Source: an uncultured Bacteroides sp.
GTDB lineage: Bacteria; Bacteroidota; Bacteroidia; Bacteroidales; Bacteroidaceae
DNA: 64,000 nt
Assembly (NCBI GenBank): GCA_949289295.1
Contig: CASENM010000016.1
Location: 37,067-101,066, forward strand
Direction of reading: 5' to 3'
Shown here: one piece after another, positions 33,738 through 42,769 of the stretch
How positions within the stretch are numbered: the stretch's first letter is position 1
Layout of the letters: each line of letters opens with the position of its first letter
The notes under the pieces: model-generated
Told to the model about the DNA's origin: nothing
The model's input: only the letters and a program-made list of their open reading frames with translations
The model's database searches: none
Program-made: the position numbers and the translations under genes

Positions 33738-36383
33738 TTACGCCCGAAAACCGATTTTCCGGATGGATTCTGTTTCTATCCTCCGGAGCTTGAAATGGAT
33801 GTAGGCTTTTATTATGTCTTCCTTTTCTATACGTCTGTATGTTTCTCTGTCGGCGGGCAGACAACAGCCGAGCACTCGCCCGGCCATTGCAGGAAGAATG
33901 CCGTTGTGTATATATTGCTCGATCCATCGGGCATTGCTGAAATCTTTTGTCTTTTCTGCCGATGCTTCCCGAATGGTGGCATACAGATATTCATGGGCAT
34001 TTTCACTCAGCTCATATTCTTCCTTCTCGATAAGATGGAGAGCGATCTGCATCAGTTCATCTGCCGAATAGTCGTTGAAGTGGAGTATATGTGGAAATCT
34101 TCCTTGCAACCCCGGGTTGGTTTCCAGCATCTGTTCCATCTCCTTCTGGTAGCCGGCCAGTATCACAATCATGTCCGGATCGGGTTGGGACAGCACGGTG
34201 AGCAGGCTTTCAATGACTCGGTGTCCGAAGTCTTTTTTCCCGTCGCGGGCGGCTGTCAGCGTGTAGGCTTCGTCAATGAACAGTACATTGCCCCGTGCCT
34301 GGTTCAATATGGCCTGCATATTCTTTTCAGTCTCTCCAATGTATTGACCGACCAGACGTTTCCGTTCCGTTACGATGACATCCCCTTTGGAGAGCAGTCC
34401 CAATGAGCGGTAGATGCTTCCGATCATTCTTGCGACTGTCGTTTTTCCTGTGCCGGGATTTCCGGTGAAGACAAGATGATGTGTGCATTTTTCTTGCGGC
34501 CGGAATCCCATTTGCCGGCGGAGATTGTTGAACCGTGACTGATTGAATAAGTCGTTGAGATGTTCCTTCACATTGTCCAGCCCCACCATCTCGTTCAGTT
34601 TCTTGATACAAGTTTCGTATGAAGGCCGGTTGTCTGAAAGTTCTTCATATCGGATGTCTTCCGCTTCAATGACGGAGAGTTGTTGTCTGGCGGAATCATT
34701 GTCTGTAAGCTCAGTTTCCAGAATACGTTTCCTGTAGTTAGGCAGGATGGAATTTTGCAGGAAATGTTCAGCCTGTTCCTTTCCCCAATGCCGGAACGCT
34801 TCTTTCCGTGCCATTTCTTCCAGCAGATCCGACAAACGTTTTTCTGCTGTCTTTGAAAGCGAAAGTTGTAGGCTCTGGAGTAGCCGTTGGAGCGAGTGGG
34901 CTGCGTCTGACGGCGTGTATCCGTTCAGTATCAGACGATTGTCTTCGGGGAAAAAACGTTTCAGAGAGGGATATATGTCGAAAAGTTGCGACACTTCTGA
35001 AGCGGTGGCACGAATGAATATGGATTCGTTTTTCCCTTTCTGCATCTGTTTTTCGAGCTTCCGGAAGAATACCCGTCCGTTTTCATTGAGCAGCGGACCG
35101 ATGTTTGTGAAGCAGGTTATGCCTTTCATGGCATTGCTGAGTGTGTCTTCTATGTCGGCGTAGGGGTCTGGCATGTTCTTGGGTTCCGCCAGACTTTCGG
35201 CGTCTACATACTGGAATGTACGGGTAGGAAAGATGACAAATGCAAAATCATTGATTACGCTTTCTGTCTGTTTGCTTTCCTCGCCGATGCAGATAAAGTT
35301 GGCTGAACGCTTTATCGGACTCAGCTCGCAATTTTCTCTCAGAATGTTGACTACATTTTCCCGGAAACATTCCATGAGCTTCTGTTTGACAAGGCTGTAG
35401 CCGGGAGTTTTCCGCAATTTAATCCAGTAGAGGCGGTATCTCGGATGTCTCTCCAGATATTTCATCAATGCATAGTCTTGTGAGTTTTTACGGATCGTTT
35501 CTCCACAGCAGTTTGTTGGACCGTCAAGCCCCAGTTCAAATGCCGCTTTATAGAACGGCTCCCCGTTGTGGGCGATAAGGCAGAAATATCGGTCGGCCGT
35601 CCAGATGTTGGGTGAGTCGAGTATAAAGGTAATTTCTCGTTTTCGTGGAGAACCTGTATCTTTTGACTGGAATGCTTTGTCCATCAGGGTGAAGGAACTG
35701 TTGTAACAACAGACCGACCATTCATCGGTCTTGTTTAAAAATCTCGACAGGCTGACTGAAAAGATGAGCTTTCCCGATGTGCCGGCCATGTCATGTGCTA
35801 TCTGCATGGAACGTATGTCCGGATGCGTTATCTTTTCTCCGTCGGGGAGAAGCATAAAGCAGAAGCGGAAATTGTTTCCTGTCCGTATAAACCGGGTGTC
35901 TGCATTGTCGGGTTCCAGATTGTTCAGTAAAATGAAATAGTCGCCCGGGCGTAAGTCATCGACCAGTTCGGACATGTCGAAATAAATTCCGTTTTCATCA
36001 GGCACACAAGTCTTTTGGGCCAGTGGCTTGCGCCTGCCTTTTTTATAGAGGAAAACCCGTACATGTTCTGTATTGCCGGATTCTGTTTTTTCTGTTTGCG
36101 AAATGTAGAGATAGAAGGCCGTTTTGAAACTGTATTCATGCAGGCAAGTCTTGAAGTTTGTGGCTTTTTCCATGATGTCGGTTCCGTCAAGGATAAGTTC
36201 GGCTGAATGGAAAATGTATGTGGAAGGAGAGATGCTGTCCGGTACCAGATACTTTTTTCCGTCGATTGAGCTTGTAATCATTTCTTCCGAGGAAATTTCG
36301 TCAGTTTCTTCATTCTGATTGGCGGCCAGAAGTTCTTCTACCAGTTTGTCAAATTCATTGTTGTTTGTATTGTTATCAATCAT
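33738..36383 (-). CDS. Large AAA+ ATPase with CbxX/CfqX-type C-terminal module
   Basis: An 881-residue protein. The C-terminal module has Walker A GNPGTGKTT (641-649), Walker B VLFIDEAY (about 700-707) and a sensor/arginine stretch GLQGRFPHILHF (about 759-770), as in CbxX/CfqX and SpoVK-like AAA+ proteins. Residues about 330-560 look like a second, degenerate AAA unit: YPSLKRFFPEDNRLILNGYT mimics the RFP region, but no Walker A is visible. Residues 1-320 are unrecognised, acidic at the start and beta-rich. AAA+ proteins of this group remodel protein complexes using ATP. It is a single gene behind a long leader. No partner is obvious. Confidence 0.75.
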   Translation of the reverse strand: MIDNNTNNNEFDKLVEELLAANQNEETDEISSEEMITSSIDGKKYLVPDSISPSTYIFHSAELILDGTDIMEKATNFKTCLHEYSFKTAFYLYISQTEKTESGNTEHVRVFLYKKGRRKPLAQKTCVPDENGIYFDMSELVDDLRPGDYFILLNNLEPDNADTRFIRTGNNFRFCFMLLPDGEKITHPDIRSMQIAHDMAGTSGKLIFSVSLSRFLNKTDEWSVCCYNSSFTLMDKAFQSKDTGSPRKREITFILDSPNIWTADRYFCLIAHNGEPFYKAAFELGLDGPTNCCGETIRKNSQDYALMKYLERHPRYRLYWIKLRKTPGYSLVKQKLMECFRENVVNILRENCELSPIKRSANFICIGEESKQTESVINDFAFVIFPTRTFQYVDAESLAEPKNMPDPYADIEDTLSNAMKGITCFTNIGPLLNENGRVFFRKLEKQMQKGKNESIFIRATASEVSQLFDIYPSLKRFFPEDNRLILNGYTPSDAAHSLQRLLQSLQLSLSKTAEKRLSDLLEEMARKEAFRHWGKEQAEHFLQNSILPNYRKRILETELTDNDSARQQLSVIEAEDIRYEELSDNRPSYETCIKKLNEMVGLDNVKEHLNDLFNQSRFNNLRRQMGFRPQEKCTHHLVFTGNPGTGKTTVARMIGSIYRSLGLLSKGDVIVTERKRLVGQYIGETEKNMQAILNQARGNVLFIDEAYTLTAARDGKKDFGHRVIESLLTVLSQPDPDMIVILAGYQKEMEQMLETNPGLQGRFPHILHFNDYSADELMQIALHLIEKEEYELSENAHEYLYATIREASAEKTKDFSNARWIEQYIHNGILPAMAGRVLGCCLPADRETYRRIEKEDIIKAYIHFKLRRIETESIRKIGFRA

Positions 36384-36776
36384 AGCTGTAAGTTGTTTTG
36401 ATAGGTTGATTAGGATAAAGAAAAGAGTATAGTCTCACGTTTTGCGGGACTGAAAAAGAAAAAGATATGTCCTGAATTCGGGAGTCAGGGCCATAAAACG
36501 ACACAGAAAACATGTTTTCATGTCTTCTGTATAAAACACATTTTTAGGCTATATCTTTTCGGGAGCGATACAATGTCTCCGGCCCCGTATGCTTTGGGCG
36601 CACTTTACCTGATATGATGCCGGAGGGGTGTCCATCAAGTCAAAGAACACAGCAAATCTTCATCTTTCGTCTTCTTGTCTATGCAGAGGGAGGACGCAAG
36701 ATGTCGTTTACGCTGTTTTCTTTGAAATTTGACATTTTTGAAGCGAATGATTGATAATTGTATTATTGTCTTTATC
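36384..36776 (-). other. Candidate structured 5' leader of the AAA+ gene (no ORF)
   Basis: This 390-base stretch has no convincing gene, yet a consensus promoter points into it from the right. On the minus strand it can form a 7-base stem between 36619-36625 and 36577-36583 (CTCCGGC/GCCGGAG). It also forms a hairpin at 36503-36530 (ACAGAA-ACATG / CATGT-TTCTGT). It could be a regulatory leader or hold a small RNA. No known riboswitch pattern is recognised. Confidence 0.4.
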
Positions 36777-36782
36777 TGGAAG

Positions 36783-36814
36783 CAAAAGTATGCAATGTTT
36801 GCGACTTGTCCAAA
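36783..36814 (-). promoter_or_regulatory. Consensus promoter pointing to the AAA+ gene
   Basis: On the minus strand, TTTG (36814-36811), 20 bases, then TACTTTTG (36790-36783). Transcription would start near 36776, about 390 bases before the AAA+ start codon. Confidence 0.6.
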
Positions 36815-36873
36815 TTTTGGCGGAAAATTTATTCCGGCAGGAATGACAAGGGGCCCGGAAGCTGCGTCTGAAA

Positions 36874-37629
36874 TCAGATAAGGCTCAGCTCTTTAGCTGT
36901 CCGGCAAGCTTCGATGGAGTTCTTTACCTGCAGATGGCTCAGGATTTCCTGTCTGTGCCGGCTGACTGTATTTATGCTGATGGAAAGCATTCTTGCTATT
37001 TCTTTGCTTGTCAGCCCTTTGTCTATGAGACTCAATATCTGTTTTTCACGGGCGGAGAGAATATTCGTGTTGTTCTGTATGCCCAATTCCGTGAGATGGC
37101 CGTTTGTGGAATTGACCAGTATGCATTTGGACGGAATGTCGAATGTCAGAGGACCGTAAAGGCATAGAGCCAGCCACAGATTGCAGTTGGAAGGAGCGGG
37201 TATATAGAACATTCGGTGGAAAACAGGTATGTAGCTGCCGGTTTCAGTTCTCATGCGGAGTTTGCTGGCCAAGTAATAGTCAGAGCGTTTCCTCTTGGGC
37301 TGCCGCTTGATGAAATGGAAAAAGCAAAGTTCCTGCAAGTGTTTTCCTGTCAGGTCGTCCGGGTGGATGAGACTGAAGATTTCTTCTTCCCAAATGGAAG
37401 ATATTTTGTCGTCTTCTCTATTCTTCTTTATTCCAAGTATATGTGAGAAACCGCCATAATAGATATAGCTGTCGTTGGTGCGCAAGTCGCTTAACACGGC
37501 AATCGTGTTTTCCATCCGGGCGTAGTTGCGGGCTATGTCCTTGTATCTGTCCAGCAGTTCGGCGTATGGCTGTCCTTTGGAGAACTCTTGCGCGGAAAAT
37601 TCCTTGTTCAATCTGTCTAGCGTATTCAT
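36874..37629 (-). CDS. LuxR-type regulator, second copy
   Basis: A 251-residue paralogue of the regulator at 30333-31097. The C-terminal helix-turn-helix reads ILSAREKQILSLIDKGLTSK and NTVSRHRQEILSHLQVKNS. The N-terminal PAS-like part has IAVLSDLRTNDSYIYYGG and IFSLIHPDDLTGKHLQELCF. It is divergent from a secreted DUF1349-like gene starting at 37751, the same layout as the first copy. Control of that neighbour is likely but not shown. Confidence 0.8.
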   Translation of the reverse strand: MNTLDRLNKEFSAQEFSKGQPYAELLDRYKDIARNYARMENTIAVLSDLRTNDSYIYYGGFSHILGIKKNREDDKISSIWEEEIFSLIHPDDLTGKHLQELCFFHFIKRQPKRKRSDYYLASKLRMRTETGSYIPVFHRMFYIPAPSNCNLWLALCLYGPLTFDIPSKCILVNSTNGHLTELGIQNNTNILSAREKQILSLIDKGLTSKEIARMLSISINTVSRHRQEILSHLQVKNSIEACRTAKELSLI

Positions 37630-37683
37630 TTGTCCGTGATAAAATGGTTATTTATAATCATTGTGGGGCATGATGCAATGTGT

Positions 37684-37691
37684 TATTTTTG
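37684..37691 (+). promoter_or_regulatory. -7 box for the second DUF1349-like gene
   Basis: TATTTTTG, with ATTG 20 bases upstream at 37660-37663. It abuts the opposing box at 37692-37699. Confidence 0.5.
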
Positions 37692-37699
37692 CAAAGGTA
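37692..37699 (-). promoter_or_regulatory. -7 box for the second LuxR-type gene
   Basis: The minus strand reads TACCTTTG; the leader to 37629 would be about 55 bases. The two -7 boxes sit back to back as TATTTTTGCAAAGGTA. Confidence 0.5.
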
Positions 37700-37750
37700 A
37701 TCAATATGTATGTGCAATTTGAATTTATCACATTTTATATCAATAAGAAA

Positions 37751-38401
37751 ATGAAGAAGTCAATATGGTTGAGTGGACTGATGCTCGCCGCTTCATATAC
37801 GGGCATGGCACAGTCATTGGAGAAAATGCAGTGGTTCAACGAACCGGAACAATGGGAAATCAGGGACAACACGCTTTTGATGGATGTGACTCCCCAATCC
37901 GACTACTGGCGTGTGTCGCATTATGGATTTACCGTAGATGACGCTCCTTTCCTGTATACTCTGCGTGGGGGTGAGTTTGAGGTAAAGGTAAAGATTTCGG
38001 GTGACTATGTGACGCGTTTCGACCAGTCGGGTCTGATGCTGCGTATTGATCATGAGAATTATATTAAGGCCGGAATAGAGTTTGTGGACGGTAAATATAA
38101 CCTCAGTACGGTTGTGACCCATCATACCAGCGATTGGAGCATTATCCCTTTGGAGAAGCCTGTGCCGTTTGTCTGGATAAAGGCGGTAAGGCGGCTGGAT
38201 GCGGTGGAAGTTTTCTATTCTTTTGATGACAAGGAATATACGATGATGCGTAACGCCTGGTTGAAAGACAATACTCCGGTGATGGTAGGGGTGATGGGGG
38301 CCTGCCCTGACGGGAAAGGTTTCAAGGCCAGATTCGAGCATTTTTCCATAAAGCATCTTCCGGATTTGCGGAGAGTGCAATGGCTGGAGAAAAACAAATA
38401 G
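37751..38401 (+). CDS. Secreted DUF1349-like protein
   Basis: A 216-residue secreted protein from ATG 37751 with a signal peptide (MKKSIWLSGLMLAASYTGMA, then Q). The mature part fits the DUF1349 concanavalin-A-like fold across its whole length (WRVSHYGFTVDDAPFLYTLR, DQSGLMLRIDHENYIKAGIE, VEVFYSFDDKEYTMMRNAW). It has no lipobox, unlike its counterpart at 29419-30165, so it is probably periplasmic. Family members usually look like carbohydrate-binding or lyase-like proteins, but no catalytic set is evident. Confidence 0.75.
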   Translation: MKKSIWLSGLMLAASYTGMAQSLEKMQWFNEPEQWEIRDNTLLMDVTPQSDYWRVSHYGFTVDDAPFLYTLRGGEFEVKVKISGDYVTRFDQSGLMLRIDHENYIKAGIEFVDGKYNLSTVVTHHTSDWSIIPLEKPVPFVWIKAVRRLDAVEVFYSFDDKEYTMMRNAWLKDNTPVMVGVMGACPDGKGFKARFEHFSIKHLPDLRRVQWLEKNK

Positions 38402-38424
38402 AGAATATTGGTATGGCGGGCATG

Positions 38425-38474
38425 ATGCGGCTGTCTCAAGATGAAAATCAGCTTTCATTCTGAGGCGGCCGCAT
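38425..38474. terminator. Hairpin repeat after the second DUF1349-like gene
   Basis: ATGCGGC (38425-38431) pairs with GCCGCAT (38468-38474), and the inner arms TGTCTCAAGATGAAA / TTTCATTCTGAGGCG continue the stem. It is a degenerate member of the GAGGCTGTxTCAAAAT family also seen at 21856 and 40341. Confidence 0.6.
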
Positions 38475-38611
38475 GGTCGTTTATGGATTCCGGCCATTTC
38501 TGCATATAATTGATGGCTGCCCTTGTGTACGTCACGTTATTTTTTTCTTTAAATCATTACGGAAAAAATAAAAAAGCGGTATATTTACTCTTCGTTTGAA
38601 AACAACATGAA

Positions 38612-38935
38612 ATGACTGAGGAAAAGAATAGTTTCAGACAAAATGTATATGATGTGGTTGCGTCCATTCCGTCTGGAAAGGTGCTGGCTTACGGACAAGT
38701 GGCCTGGCTTGCAGGGAAACCCAATCATTCGAGGCAAGTGGGGAAAGTGCTTTCTGAAGCAGGGAGGGAAATCCGGTTGCCGTGTCATCGGGTTGTAAAC
38801 AGTCGGGGAAGGACGGTTCCGCATTGGCCGGAACAGGCCGCTCTGCTGGAAAGGGAAGGGGTGGTGTTTCGGGAAAACGGCTGTGTGGACATGAAGGTCT
38901 GCAGCTGGGACCTTGAGGGTATATCTTTGCGGTAA
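38612..38935 (+). CDS. MGMT/Ada-type alkyltransferase domain protein
   Basis: A 107-residue single-domain protein. Cys58 in RLPCHRVVNSRG is the methyl-accepting cysteine of O6-alkylguanine-DNA alkyltransferases, and SIPSGKVLAYGQVAWLAG is the DNA-binding helix pair. Because the PCHR motif keeps its Cys (alkyltransferase-like proteins usually have Trp there), it may be an active but minimal repair protein; it lacks the N-terminal domain of full Ogt. The next gene (nhaD) appears to use a promoter inside its 3' end. Confidence 0.82.
   Translation: MTEEKNSFRQNVYDVVASIPSGKVLAYGQVAWLAGKPNHSRQVGKVLSEAGREIRLPCHRVVNSRGRTVPHWPEQAALLEREGVVFRENGCVDMKVCSWDLEGISLR
38922..38929 (+). promoter_or_regulatory. 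-7 box for nhaD, inside the upstream gene
   Basis: TATCTTTG lies within the last codons of the MGMT-like gene, 46 bases before the nhaD ATG. Confidence 0.45.
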
Positions 38936-38974
38936 TGAACAATCAAAATTATAAATCTTAATATACAAAATTCT

Positions 38975-40315
38975 ATGTCAACATTAACAGTTACAATCAT
39001 AATCGTATTCGTTGTCGGATACTTATGTATTGCTTTGGAAACTTTGACCAAGGTCAATAAGGCTGCAGTGGCCTTACTTATGCTGGTGGCTTGCTGGACT
39101 CTTTACATGTTCGATCCGGGGAATTTTCCGGCCGGTATCTCACCCGAAGGTATTGCCGCAGCGGCAGGCTCTGTGATTGAGGGACATCTGGGAAGCACCG
39201 CTACTACTTTGTTTTTCCTGATGGGCGCGATGACCATCGTGGAAACCGTTGACCAGTATGGGGGATTCAATTTCGTGCGTGATATGCTGAAGGCGAAGAG
39301 CAAGAAGTCATTGCTGTGGCGTATTACCGCCATGACTTTCTTCCTTTCGGCCATTCTTGACAACATGACCACGGCCATCGTAATGGTCATGATTCTGAGA
39401 AAGCTGGTGGACGACCGGAAAGACCGTCTGATCTATGCTTCGCTTGTCATCATTGCGGCCAATTCCGGAGGAGCGTTCTCACCCATCGGTGACGTAACTA
39501 CAATCATGCTTTGGAACAAGAGTCTCATTACGGCTGCCGGGGTCATCAAAGAGTTGTTCATCCCTTCTCTTGTATCGATTGCCGTACCGGCATATATCCT
39601 TTCACTTTCGTTGAAAGGAAACGTGTCGGCCGGTGCTGACCTCAGTGCAAGCAGTGTGGGCCACGGACTGACCGGGACGCAGCGCAAGACCGTGTTCTGG
39701 GTGGGTGTCGGCGGACTAATCTTTGTACCTATCTTCAAATCAATCACCCATCTTCCTCCTTTTGTCGGAATTCTGCTCGTTCTCGGCATGTTATGGCTGG
39801 TGACCGAACTGTTTTACCGCAGCCATGCCGAACACGGCGAAAGCGCGCAGAAGCGTATCAGCGGCATCATCTCCCGTATTGACATGAGTACTATCCTTTT
39901 CTTCCTTGGAATTCTGATGGCTGTGGCTTGTCTGCAACAAATCGGTGTGTTGGCTATGGTAGGGCAGGGACTCAACGACACTTTCGACGGGAATCATTAC
40001 CTCATTACCGGTATTATCGGAGTGCTTTCAAGTATCGTTGACAATGTGCCTCTTGTGGCCGGCTGTATGGGTATGTATCCTTTGGCCGAGGTGGGCGACA
40101 TGGCGCAGGACGGAATTTTCTGGCAACTTCTGGCCTATTGTGCCGGTGTGGGAGGTTCAATGCTGATTATCGGTTCGGCTGCCGGTGTTGTGGTGATGGG
40201 ACTGGAAAAGATTACCTTCGACTGGTATATGAAGCATATCACCTGGATTGCTTTCGTAGGCTATATAGCAGGCATTCTGGTTTATTGGTTTGAAAAGTCG
40301 GTTATCGGACTGTAA
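38975..40315 (+). CDS. nhaD: NhaD-type Na+/H+ antiporter
   Basis: A 446-residue membrane protein with about 12 helices. Conserved ion-transporter segments are present (FFLSAILDNMTTAIVMVMIL, IAANSGGAFSPIGDVTTIML, VLSSIVDNVPLVAG), matching NhaD of the IT superfamily, which expels sodium in exchange for protons. It is a single-gene unit with its own promoter and a terminator-like repeat afterwards. Confidence 0.9.
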   Translation: MSTLTVTIIIVFVVGYLCIALETLTKVNKAAVALLMLVACWTLYMFDPGNFPAGISPEGIAAAAGSVIEGHLGSTATTLFFLMGAMTIVETVDQYGGFNFVRDMLKAKSKKSLLWRITAMTFFLSAILDNMTTAIVMVMILRKLVDDRKDRLIYASLVIIAANSGGAFSPIGDVTTIMLWNKSLITAAGVIKELFIPSLVSIAVPAYILSLSLKGNVSAGADLSASSVGHGLTGTQRKTVFWVGVGGLIFVPIFKSITHLPPFVGILLVLGMLWLVTELFYRSHAEHGESAQKRISGIISRIDMSTILFFLGILMAVACLQQIGVLAMVGQGLNDTFDGNHYLITGIIGVLSSIVDNVPLVAGCMGMYPLAEVGDMAQDGIFWQLLAYCAGVGGSMLIIGSAAGVVVMGLEKITFDWYMKHITWIAFVGYIAGILVYWFEKSVIGL

Positions 40316-40340
40316 TTCTCCGGAAGTCTGTCAAGGGGCG

Positions 40341-40393
40341 GAAGAGGCTGTGTCAAAATAGAAATAGGCTTTCATTTTGATACAACCTCTTTC
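40341..40393. terminator. Hairpin repeat after nhaD
   Basis: GAAGAGGCTGTGTCAAAAT (40341-40359) pairs with ATTTTGATACAACCTCTTTC (40374-40393) across a 14-base loop. It belongs to the family seen at 21856 and 38425 and probably terminates nhaD transcription. Confidence 0.7.
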
Positions 40394-40441
40394 GTTTTAC
40401 AGAATTGTTACAGAATTGTTGCGCGGTTCTGATTTTGTTTA

Positions 40442-40449
40442 TAGCTTTG
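40442..40449 (+). promoter_or_regulatory. -7 box for the TPR-protein gene
   Basis: TAGCTTTG lies 31 bases before the ATG at 40480, with ATTG about 23 bases upstream. Confidence 0.4.
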
Positions 40450-40479
40450 CGTCCGTTTGAAATTCAACTGTGAGAAACC

Positions 40480-41091
40480 ATGAAAACACGAATGATTACT
40501 CTTTTGGCTTTTCTGTTTGCCGTGTGTGGGATGGCATATGCGGAACAGCCCGTACGTCCGCAAAGCGACAGTTATATCAAGGGCGTGGAGGCACTTAATG
40601 ATGGAGATCCTGCCACAGCCTATGAATTTTTGAGCAACGAGCTCGAACAGCATCCCGACAATGGATATGCCCATTGCTACATGGCACTCATCTGCAATTA
40701 TTGCGGCGAGGTGAAACTGGCGTTCCAGGCTTTTCAGAACAGTCTGGACCTGATTCCGGAAAGCGATCCGGAATATCGTTCTTTCGCTTACTATTCACGT
40801 GGAGTGCTGCTGACGGGACTGAAACAATGGGAGCTTGCGGAATCTGATCTGGACGAAGCCATCCGGCTGAATCCTTCCGACAGTGAGAACTTTAAGGCAC
40901 GGGCCCGGCTCTTTCTTGAAACACAGCAGTATGAGGCCTCATTGGATGACTTGCAGGAAGCCTTGAAGCTCGACAGCCGTACCGATGTAAATGATCTTGT
41001 GTGGCAGCTGATGACTATGGCTCCGTCGGAAGAGTTCATGGAGCGGGTGTCGGCCACTTATCGGATGATTGGCGGTACGGAAGTGCGGTAA
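40480..41091 (+). CDS. Periplasmic TPR-repeat protein
   Basis: A 203-residue protein with a signal peptide (ends MAYA near residue 21) and at least three TPR-like helix pairs (YEFLSNELEQHPDNGYAHC, LKQWELAESDLDEAIRLNPS, QQYEASLDDLQEALKLDSR). Such repeats bind partner proteins. It sits alone between nhaD and the peptide transporter. The function is unknown. Confidence 0.78.
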   Translation: MKTRMITLLAFLFAVCGMAYAEQPVRPQSDSYIKGVEALNDGDPATAYEFLSNELEQHPDNGYAHCYMALICNYCGEVKLAFQAFQNSLDLIPESDPEYRSFAYYSRGVLLTGLKQWELAESDLDEAIRLNPSDSENFKARARLFLETQQYEASLDDLQEALKLDSRTDVNDLVWQLMTMAPSEEFMERVSATYRMIGGTEVR

Positions 41092-41104
41092 GGATTTTTC
41101 CAAG

Positions 41105-41135
41105 TTTGCCGAAAAAGGAAAAAACGTTATTTTTG
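41105..41135 (+). promoter_or_regulatory. Consensus promoter for the POT transporter
   Basis: TTTG (41105-41108), 19 bases, then TATTTTTG (41128-41135): a full Bacteroidales promoter, 46 bases before the ATG at 41182. Confidence 0.7.
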
Positions 41136-41181
41136 CAGTCGATAAATAGAATAGGCTAACATTTTTTCGACTGTAAAAAGA

Positions 41182-42744
41182 ATGAATCAGACAAAAGGAC
41201 ATCCGAAAGGACTTTATCTTCTCTTCGTCACAGAGATGTGGGAGAGATTCAGCTATTATGGCATGCGTGCGCTGTTTATGCTTTATATGGTGCAGGCATT
41301 GCTTTTCGACAAGGAAACCGCTTCGCAGGTATATGGCAGTTATACGGGACTTGTGTACCTCACGCCGCTTGTCGGCGGATATATCGCCGACCGTTATTGG
41401 GGCAACCGCCGTTCGATTGTGGTAGGTGCGCTCACCATGGCGTTGGGGCAGTTCCTGCTTTTTCTCAGCGCGTGTTATTTTCAGGAAGCCGGTTATGCCA
41501 GATATCTGATGTTTTGCGGGTTGGGATTCCTGATTCTGGGCAACGGATTTTTTAAGCCCAACATCTCGACTATGGTGGGGCATTTATATGCTGCCGACGA
41601 CAAGCGCAAGGACTCGGCCTTCACCATTTTCTATATGGGTGTAAATGTGGGTTCTACTTTGGCTCCGCTGGTTTGCGGGCTGGTGGGGAACACTGGTCGT
41701 CCTGAAGACTTCAAGTGGGGATTTCTGGCCGCGTGTGTCGGGATGCTTATAGGTGCGGCCGTTTTTCAGATCTTCAAGGGTAAGTATGTTTGTGATCCGG
41801 AAGGGCGTCCGGTGGGGGTGGCCCCGAAAAAAATGCCGGCGGCTCAAAAGTCCGGGTTGGCTTCTGCTGCCGGAAACGCTTCGTCGGCCCGTGGTTGGTG
41901 GATGGCGGCGGGGACGGTGGTCCTGACCCTGCTTTTTTCTGTCAATTGGGACGCTGATGCGGCCCATTGTTTTGTCGGGGCCGACTGGATAGGGTCGCTT
42001 ATTTATGCGACTGCCATTGTAGTGCCGATTGTCATCATTTCCGACCGTTCGTTGAGCCGGAGTGAAAAGATGCGTATCGGAGTTATCTATATCATCGCTT
42101 TTTTCGTGATATTCTTTTGGGCAGCCTACGAACAGGCTGGGGCATCGCTCACCTTCTTTGCCGACGAGCAGACAGACCGTAATATCGGGGGATGGGAGAT
42201 GCCCGCTTCCTATTTTCAGGCTTTCAATCCCATTATGATTGTGCTGCTGGCTCCTGTGTTTGCTTCAGTATGGGCATTTCTGGGAAGAAAAGGGATTGAG
42301 CCCAGTTCTCCCCGAAAGCAGGCTGTCGGTTTGCTGCTCCTGTCATTGGGGTATCTGTATATTGCTTATGGAGTGAAGGGAGTGGAACCGGGCATGAAAG
42401 TGAGCATGATGTGGCTGACGGGACTTTACCTTATCCATACAATGGGCGAGCTTTGTCTTGCTCCTATCGGCCTGTCGTTGGTCTATAAGCTCTCCCCTGT
42501 CCGATTTTCTTCTTTGCTGATGGGTGTGTGGTATCTCAGCACCTCTGCAGCCAACAAGTTTGCCGGCCTTTTGAGCGGTTATTATCCGGAGGGTGGAGTT
42601 GTACGGAGTTTTATGGGTTATCGGGTGGAAAGTCTTTTTGATTTCTTCATGCTTTTCGTATTCATGAGCGGGGTGGCGGCAATTGTTCTTTTTCTGCTTT
42701 CAGGCCGGTTGCAGAAGCTGATGGATGTCCATTCGGAGCAATAA
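41182..42744 (+). CDS. POT/PTR-family peptide transporter
   Basis: A 520-residue inner-membrane protein with about 12-14 helices. The proton-peptide coupling motif ExxER is present near residue 18 (EMWERFSYYGMRALF), as are YTGLVYLTPLVGGYIADRYW and FFKPNISTMVG. It imports di- or tripeptides with protons (DtpT/DtpA group). It has a near-perfect promoter and is followed by an interlocked pair of inverted repeats that separate it from the convergent acyltransferase gene. Confidence 0.9.
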   Translation: MNQTKGHPKGLYLLFVTEMWERFSYYGMRALFMLYMVQALLFDKETASQVYGSYTGLVYLTPLVGGYIADRYWGNRRSIVVGALTMALGQFLLFLSACYFQEAGYARYLMFCGLGFLILGNGFFKPNISTMVGHLYAADDKRKDSAFTIFYMGVNVGSTLAPLVCGLVGNTGRPEDFKWGFLAACVGMLIGAAVFQIFKGKYVCDPEGRPVGVAPKKMPAAQKSGLASAAGNASSARGWWMAAGTVVLTLLFSVNWDADAAHCFVGADWIGSLIYATAIVVPIVIISDRSLSRSEKMRIGVIYIIAFFVIFFWAAYEQAGASLTFFADEQTDRNIGGWEMPASYFQAFNPIMIVLLAPVFASVWAFLGRKGIEPSSPRKQAVGLLLLSLGYLYIAYGVKGVEPGMKVSMMWLTGLYLIHTMGELCLAPIGLSLVYKLSPVRFSSLLMGVWYLSTSAANKFAGLLSGYYPEGGVVRSFMGYRVESLFDFFMLFVFMSGVAAIVLFLLSGRLQKLMDVHSEQ

Positions 42745-42769
42745 GTGCGGCCGTTTTTTGCCTTTGCCC

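Noticed and set aside
36541-36640. Known riboswitch (cobalamin or thiamine) in the AAA+ leader
   Set aside because: The conserved boxes of these riboswitches were not found on either strand.
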